A stretch of DNA of 64,000 bases from Pegea sp. RAD2-039 (Eukaryota; Chordata; Thaliacea; Salpida; Salpidae): NCBI GenBank assembly GCA_034620365.1, contig JAQGEQ010000305.1:744001-808000 (forward strand), in the 5' to 3' direction. Below are positions 57,469 to 64,000 of the stretch, in pieces; within the stretch, counting starts at the first letter, position 1, and each line of letters begins with the position of its first letter. Position numbers and translations under genes: made by a program. The notes under the pieces were generated by a model. It was not told where the DNA came from. It ran no database searches and worked only from the letters and a program-made list of their open reading frames with translations.

Positions 57469-60400
57469 GATAACTTGAAAGACTTAAACAAGGTTTTATA
57501 AACTTAATAAACTGAAATTTAAAATAACTTATTGCTATCAAAACTCAAACTTTAACTTCATCTGTTATGTTTTATTTAAAAACTATAAAATTTCTACTAC
57601 TATACTTTTATGTGTTTTTTGTCAAAATAAGAAGTAGATATTAGAATCGATTAAACTATAAATAGAGCAAACTATGATGCTGCTAGCAAAACAGCTTCTT
57701 ATAGAATTTTCATAGCCGTAAAGCAATCTGTTACATCAAGTTAAATCATTAAAAAGTTAAACCTCAATAAAAATACTTTATCGATCTTATACTTCATTTA
57801 CTACTGACCTCTTAACTCATAACATTTGGTTCTTACTGATATAAATTTAATCTTTACTTATTTCTTTAAACTTATTCTAATTTTTAATCTTTTAATAAAC
57901 AACTCTTTCATCTTATAATAATAAATTTATGAATGGATTTTTGTTGTATTTATAGGCTGGTGTTTGTAGTATATTGCTGCCGATTGATAAAAAGCGTTGC
58001 CAATTAGATTTTTTAAATATTATTAATTATATGCAACTACTTTTATGAAAATAGTTGCATTATTCAGCGTTAATTCGTTGTATATAAAAACAAAATCCAT
58101 TTTTATACCAGGTTGAAAAACGCGATAAATTATTATTTATAAATTGACTCGAATGACGAGTACTTTTTAAATAATTTAAATATAATTATTGAATAAAAAT
58201 AATTATCATTAGACTCTATTTTCTATAAAATTTGATACCAAGAAAATTTCATAAACCTATAATGAAAATCAAATACAAAAAACTATTGCATGTCACTTTT
58301 TTATAAAAGTTTATTATGCTTGTCATTGCATAATTATTTATTACTTTTTTTAATTTGAATACAATTTCAAACACAATTAGTTGTTTATTACTTATACTTA
58401 AATTGTAAATTTCCTAGAAACTTTTCTGAATTAAAGTTGAAACTAGATAATACAGTTAACTGTTTTCAGCAAATCAATATTTTAAAGTAAGCTTTAATTC
58501 TTTAATATTCAAACTGAAGTTTTTTAAATTTTGTAACAATTTTGTCTTTGATTACTAAACTGAAATAAGTCTAAAGTATGTTGAGTCACTTAAGTTAAAT
58601 TTAGAGTCAATTTTCACTGATTCAACGTTTTTTTAAACTTAAATCAAGCCGACAGAGATAATGGTTGAATCAGTAATTGTTTTATTTCGTAAGTTTTTAC
58701 ATTTTTAAGATTTTATTTACAAGAATGTAAAATTAATCTTACCGAAGGAAAATACAAAAATTTACCTTAAAAATCACTAAAAATTATTGATAAACAGTAG
58801 AAGATATCATAAAATAGGTAATAAGGTAAAATTTATCAGTGAGATATCACGTTTAGGGGTTTATAAAAATTAATAACTTAATATAATTTAGCAGAAGCAA
58901 CAAAGTTATTATTATAGTAAAGTTGTACAAGATGTAATTTCGACAGCTGCGATATTGATTTCTTGTTTTGATCATCTTATGAAAAGTGATTCACACTTAT
59001 AAGAAAACCAACTACACAAGCAACTTCATTTTCCTTAATATTGAGGAATTCATAACTTCCACTCCAAAAGACTTTAAATTCCTGTTTTAGTTCAATATCT
59101 GATTGGTTATCCAACAATTCCAAATTAATAAGAACAGAAACTAGAACTGCTTCTACTTTCAAAAGTTTAACAAGCGATTACATTAAAGGCAAACAGAATC
59201 AATCGCATCTATAATACGTTTAGACTTGTAAATAAAGTTCTTAATAAGTCTTTGATATGTCTTAAAATATCCGTTAGCGTGATGGTTTGCTAGAATTCAA
59301 AATGTGTTATATTTTTACCCTGTATTTTCTGATGACAAAATAATTTGATAAAAGCAGATACTAGGTTATATAACTCGTAAGCAGATTATTCTTTATATTA
59401 TAAAATGAATAAAATCTTTTACTTTATCATAAAATATCTAACTTAGAGATTATCAAGTCACCATAATCGACATCAACAACAAACCAATCTGAGCTCTCAA
59501 TAATTCAGTGTATATTCTTATCCATAAAATATTTTACTTCTAAATATAATAACATGCTAGTAACCGTAAAAAACCTATTTTTACTAAACTTAATCTTTGT
59601 CTATATCAACTATTGGTAGGATTTCAATCAACTTATTTAAAATAGTCAACATACTTATGTTACTAAATGATAGTTAGGTTAATGAAAACTCTTATTGTAA
59701 CTCAGAATTTTTACTACAAAAATACTTGATATTTATTGATAGAAAATATAGTTGCACAGCGACAGTATCAAATCTAAATCTATTCTGATCATAAATCGAA
59801 CAATATTTAGTCACAATAAATTTTTATATAAAAATCTTTTAAATGAAAGCAATATGAGAACTTTTAAGTATTTCTATAAATATTTATTGACACTTGCTAA
59901 AAACAAATCCATTTATTTTGAAACAATCTCTTACTATTTGACTTATTCTGGCAAGCACCTACTCTAAATTGTTCTAATCAAGTTTTTGGCATTAAACTGA
60001 TTATTACATAGAAAATTAATGAAGTAGACGACATAATCGAATCTTTAAATTCATCAAATGTTTTATAAATACTCTTCGAAAGGTAACTGATCAGAAGACC
60101 GCTCTTGAATAAAACTTGATATATTGATAATTTTTGATTAAAGTCAAGAAAAAATACCAATAGACATTTCAAACAAAAGCTGATGTATTAAATAATTTCT
60201 TTAAAAGTTGTGTTTACACATTTTCACAAAGTTATTTTTGGGTGATGAATTAAAAATTGGTTAAAAAAACTGGTTTTCCAGGTGACATAAGATGTAATCA
60301 AAACTATTCATCATGTTTAAGTTAATTATCTTCAAATATTTTAACTTAGTCACTAAACTTTATAAAAAAATTGAATCTGCTAAATAGATATGATTCTATT

Positions 60401-61013
60401 ATTTACTTTATTTTCAGCGACGAAAAAACAAATCTTTACAAATATTTGATTTCTCTAAGAATTGATGATAACTACTCACTCGACAAATTTGATTTAAAGA
60501 TTCTATAAGCTTGTTGATGCAAACACTCTTTTAGTAAGTTCATTAAAATAGTCATCTAATGTAAGTATAGTTCTTAAAAAATAAACCTTTATCTTCAAAT
60601 TTGTATTATCATGTACGAATGATATTTTGCTGAATGTAGTTTCTGTCATATTTTCAACTATATTCTTTTCTGTCTACTTAGAGGTCGATAAAATTAATTA
60701 AAAACTCCTTAATGTCTTTTTTCTGTCAATGTTATCTTGTTTTATTTGTCATCTATACTTATTGATTTTACGAGTATACATTTTAGAAGTAACACTAAAT
60801 TTGATGTATAAGAAAATGAAATCTTATAAATTATAAAGTTTAGTTATTTATTTGTTGTAAAAGAATTTTGAATAAGACTTTCATAAAAAGTCTAATTTTA
60901 GTTTAAGAGGCTTCTTAATCTATTCTCTAGAGTTAGTTTTATTTTTGATCATTAGAAAAGGAAAATTTGAGAATAATAAATATAGTAGGAGTGATAATTA
61001 CTAGAAATTTGGA
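57469..61013. other. spacer between PITP copies 7 and 8
   Basis: Full-length spacer. It holds an uninterrupted version of the 71-codon plus frame (59752-59967) and of the minus frame (58977-59162), both broken in other units. Confidence 0.6.
57946..58062 (-). promoter_or_regulatory. putative promoter of PITP copy 7
   Basis: TATA part at 57946-57954, 478 bp before the ATG; stem-loop at 58030-58062, shortened by two bases at its outer left end. Confidence 0.45.
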
Positions 61014-61793
61014 TCAATTAGCTTCTGACTTTTGTTCTTCTTTGACAGAGTTTTCGATCTGATCAATTTCATGCTTACTTAAACCAAACCATTTATCAGT
61101 ATTACAAAATAATTGTCGATTAAATGTTATGATCAACTCTTTCTGGTAATCTTGTAACATCTTTTCAACTTTACCTTGTAAACCAAAATAAGCAAATTTA
61201 CAACTAACAAGCTTGTAGCAGCACATAACTGGTACTTGGTTAGCTGGTTTCTTCACTGCTTTAGCTTGTATATCTTTAATCCAGTCCTTTCCTAAACGAC
61301 CACGACCAGTTTTTTTAGAATGAAACTTTGATGGATCATATTTTGCTTTATACTTTGCAGGATAATCAAAATCATTAGCAATATCAATATAAACAACTTC
61401 AACGTTCTTATATTCACTCGGAGGTAATTTGAAAGGATTTTTAGCTGTACCTGCATCGGGCAAATGCATTGATTTTATAACTATTTCAAACTTGGATCCA
61501 AAATATTCATTAGCCACTTTAGTTTCACAGGTTGGATAACTGTCCCATGCTCTTTCTCTGAATTTTAATGATTTTTTTGGAAAAAATGTTGATAAAAGTG
61601 AACCAACATAATAAACTTTATCAGAAAATTCTACAATTTGATCGCCCCTTTTAAGGGTTTCCTTTTTAATAATTTCAACATTATTATCTTCACTACTTTC
61701 TTCTTTAACTGCTTCATAACCTGTATGATGCTGAGCTCCCTCGTATTCACTAACAGTCATTGGAAGGATTATTCGATATTCAATAGTTTTCAT
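61014..61793 (-). CDS. class I phosphatidylinositol transfer protein, copy 8
   Basis: Intact, 259 residues. Private Ser34 for Asn in the acidic stretch; Asn185 is shared with copy 2. The stop codon is TGA here and TAA in the other intact copies, a single-base change at the same position. Confidence 0.95.
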   Translation of the reverse strand: MKTIEYRIILPMTVSEYEGAQHHTGYEAVKEESSEDNNVEIIKKETLKRGDQIVEFSDKVYYVGSLLSTFFPKKSLKFRERAWDSYPTCETKVANEYFGSKFEIVIKSMHLPDAGTAKNPFKLPPSEYKNVEVVYIDIANDFDYPAKYKAKYDPSKFHSKKTGRGRLGKDWIKDIQAKAVKKPANQVPVMCCYKLVSCKFAYFGLQGKVEKMLQDYQKELIITFNRQLFCNTDKWFGLSKHEIDQIENSVKEEQKSEAN

Positions 61794-63012
61794 GATAACT
61801 TGAAAGACTTAAACAAGGTTTTATAAACTTAATAAACTGAAATTTAAAATAACTTATTGCTATCAAAACACAAACTTCATCTGTTATGTTATATTTAAAA
61901 ACTATAAAGTTTTTACTACTATACTTTTATCTCTTTTTTTGTCAAAATAAGAAGTAGATATTAGAATCGATTAAACTATAATTAGAGCAAACTATGATGC
62001 TGCTAGCAAAACAGCTTCTTATAGAATTTTCATAGCCGTAAAGCAATCTGTTACATCAAGTTAAATCATTAAAAAGTTAAACCTCAATAAAAATACTTTA
62101 TCGATCTTATACTTCATTTACTACTGACCTCTTAACTCATAACATTTGGTTCTTACTGATATAAATTTAATCTTTACTTATTTCTAGAAACTTATTCTAA
62201 TTTTTAACCTTTTAATAAACAACTCTTTCATCTTATAATAATAAATTTATGAATGGATTTTAGTTGTATTTATAGGCTGGTGTTTGTAGTATATTGCTGC
62301 CGATTGATAAAAAGCGTTGCCAATTAGATTTTTTAAATATTATTAATTATAATGCAACTACTTTTATGAAAATAGTTGCATTATTCAGCGTTAATTCGTT
62401 GTATATAAAAATCAAAACTATTTATTTCTACTAGGTTGAAAAACGCGATAAATTATTATTTATAAATTGACCCGATTGACCAGTACTTTTTAAATAATTT
62501 AAATATAATTTTTGAATGAAAATAATTATCATTAGACTCTATTTTCTATAAAATTTGATACCAAGAAAATTTCATAAACAAATAATGAAAATCAAATACA
62601 AAAAACTATTGCATGTCACTTTTTTATAAAAGTTTATTATGCTTGTCATTGCATAATCATTTATTACTTTTTTTATTCTGAATACAATTTCAAACACAAT
62701 TAGTTGTTTATTATTTATTCTTAAATTGCCAATTTATTATGAACTTTCTGAATTAAAGTTGAAGCTAGATAATACAGTTAACTATTTTCAGCAAATCAAC
62801 ATTTTAAAGTAAGCTTTAATTCTTTAATATTCAAACTAAAGTTTCTTAAATTTTGTAACAATTTTGTCTTTGATTACTAAACCGAAATAAGTCTAAAGTA
62901 TGTGTAGTCATTTAGGTGAAATTTAGAGTCAATTTTCAATGATTCAACTTTTTTGAAACTTAAATCAAACCCACAGAGATAATGGTTGAATTAGTAATTG
63001 TTTTATTTTAAG
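61794..63012. repeat. last, partial unit of the array
   Basis: About 1.2 kb of spacer with the putative 5'-UTR intron and promoter of copy 8. Similarity to other units fades near 63012, within the motif ..GTAATTGTTTTATTT.., so the array ends in mid-spacer. Confidence 0.75.
62266..62384 (-). promoter_or_regulatory. putative promoter of PITP copy 8
   Basis: TATA part at 62266-62274, 473 bp before the ATG; stem-loop at 62350-62384. Confidence 0.45.
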
Positions 63013-64000
63013 TTTATAAGAAATAAGAAATTAATACAATTTACAAGAAACCTAAAAGTTGTGCTATTAATGCAAATTTTATCAGCATGTCAACATTTTT
63101 TGAAATATAAGACTTATCAGTTGGAGCAGTAATTCGACTTAACATTGACAAAAATAAATGTTTTTGTCAACAATTTTGTTATATATACTAAAAATCAGAG
63201 TTTATGTTGTAAAAAATGCAAGTCAGTTTTTTTTTTATTTATAGCAATATCTTTCAACACTTATTCCTATTAATTATTAACTTATATTTAATTTTAAATT
63301 AAAACTTATGCTTGATTTTTTTATCTAGAATTATACACGCTTTTTTCAAACTTTATAAATTCTTTGGTATTCATTGTAACTTAAGCTTATTGTATTATTT
63401 TCTATGACTTGACATTTTCAAATTGAAAAAGTTTAAATGAAATGATCTATTTAATTAAAATTAAGAATATTTTTAAGTAGGTTACGTATTGTTTCTAGGA
63501 AAACGAACAAATGATTTGAAATAGAGGCTTGTGCTCATATTTGGTAACTATTCAATTTTAACAACTTTCTCAAATGCTATTTGTTAATAAAATTGAAAGC
63601 TAAATGAATTTTATGCTTTATTTGACAAATTGATTAAAAAAGTCATTGGCAATAATAATCTAAAAGTTTTAATTACAGGTTAATTATTTTCAGCTAATTA
63701 GATGCAAAAAGTGCTTCCGCTTTTCTGAATAGAAATTTGTATAATTAGTATGACTAGATAGATAAATAGTGTGAGAAATGGTATATAATGGCATTTCTCC
63801 GACTAAAAAAATATTTTTAATGTTTCATGTAAACACTAAAAGTATTTTCAATAAATATCTCAATTATGGAATATAACTAGAAGATGTGAATATATTTCTT
63901 TCTATGAAAATTTATATTTTATATAAATGAGTTTTTTTTCCCAAATATTATAATAAATTTAATAAAACTTTTCCAAAAATTATAAGAAAAACTTTTAGGT
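63013..64000. other. AT-rich DNA beyond the array
   Basis: Single-copy-looking sequence without an open frame, repeat or motif that I can recognise. Confidence 0.5.

Larger units (their letters stand above)
31163..63012. repeat. tandem array of ~4.32 kb units, each with one PITP gene
   Basis: Successive PITP start codons lie 4319, 3061, 4316, 4315, 4317, 4319 and 4325 bp apart. The short interval is the unit carrying the deletion and LINE insertion. All genes are in the same orientation (minus), as expected from unequal crossing-over. The left edge is a partial unit starting near 31163 (..aaagttgtacaagatg..) with an internal deletion of about 1.2 kb near 31285. The right edge is lost in mid-unit near 63012. 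Coding parts are almost identical between units, while spacers carry scattered substitutions and small indels. No terminal repeats or transposase were found, so this is a gene-containing tandem duplication, not a transposon array. Confidence 0.96.

Noticed and set aside
31163-63012. Array as copies of a transposon carrying PITP
   Set aside because: Units are strictly head-to-tail with no terminal repeats, target duplications or transposase; the only mobile element is the LINE in copy 3.

Overview
The window looks like nuclear DNA of an AT-rich, intron-rich invertebrate animal. The evidence is a set of animal gene families with GT-AG introns: an F-BAR/double-SH3 protein of the FCHSD/Nervous wreck type, translation factor eIF3 subunit h, the phosphorylase kinase alpha subunit and class I phosphatidylinositol transfer proteins (PITP). 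Non-LTR retrotransposons are also present. Many introns are only 44-55 bp. I cannot assign a phylum from sequence alone, and nothing looks bacterial, organellar or viral.

Layout. 1-5900: a broken LINE (endonuclease plus start of reverse transcriptase), one possible isolated exon and AT-rich non-coding DNA. 5917-14805 (minus): a 17-exon FCHSD/Nervous wreck gene, with a minisatellite of about 28 copies of a 31-bp unit in one intron. 14806-23131: 8 kb of very AT-rich DNA with no gene that I can support. 23132-24097 (plus): single-exon eIF3h. 24427-30571 (plus): a phosphorylase kinase alpha gene whose 29 exons I could join in frame into about 1169 codons ending in a CaaX box. 31163-63012: a tandem array with a period of about 4.32 kb. 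Each unit holds one single-exon PITP gene on the minus strand, giving seven intact copies and one destroyed by a 3-kb deletion and a LINE insertion. 63013-64000: AT-rich DNA with nothing recognisable.

The array is the outstanding feature. The PITP coding sequences are nearly identical between units, while the spacers have drifted visibly. Every unit also keeps a TATA-like box, a stem-loop and a possible 5'-UTR intron at the same spacing, so the copies look like expressed genes rather than dead repeats. Residues that contact lipid or membrane in vertebrate PITP-alpha are partly changed (Thr59 to Ser, Asn90 to Asp, Trp-Trp to Tyr-Phe), which suggests an altered activity. The eIF3h, phosphorylase kinase and FCHSD genes look like ordinary housekeeping or signalling genes and share no obvious pathway with the array.
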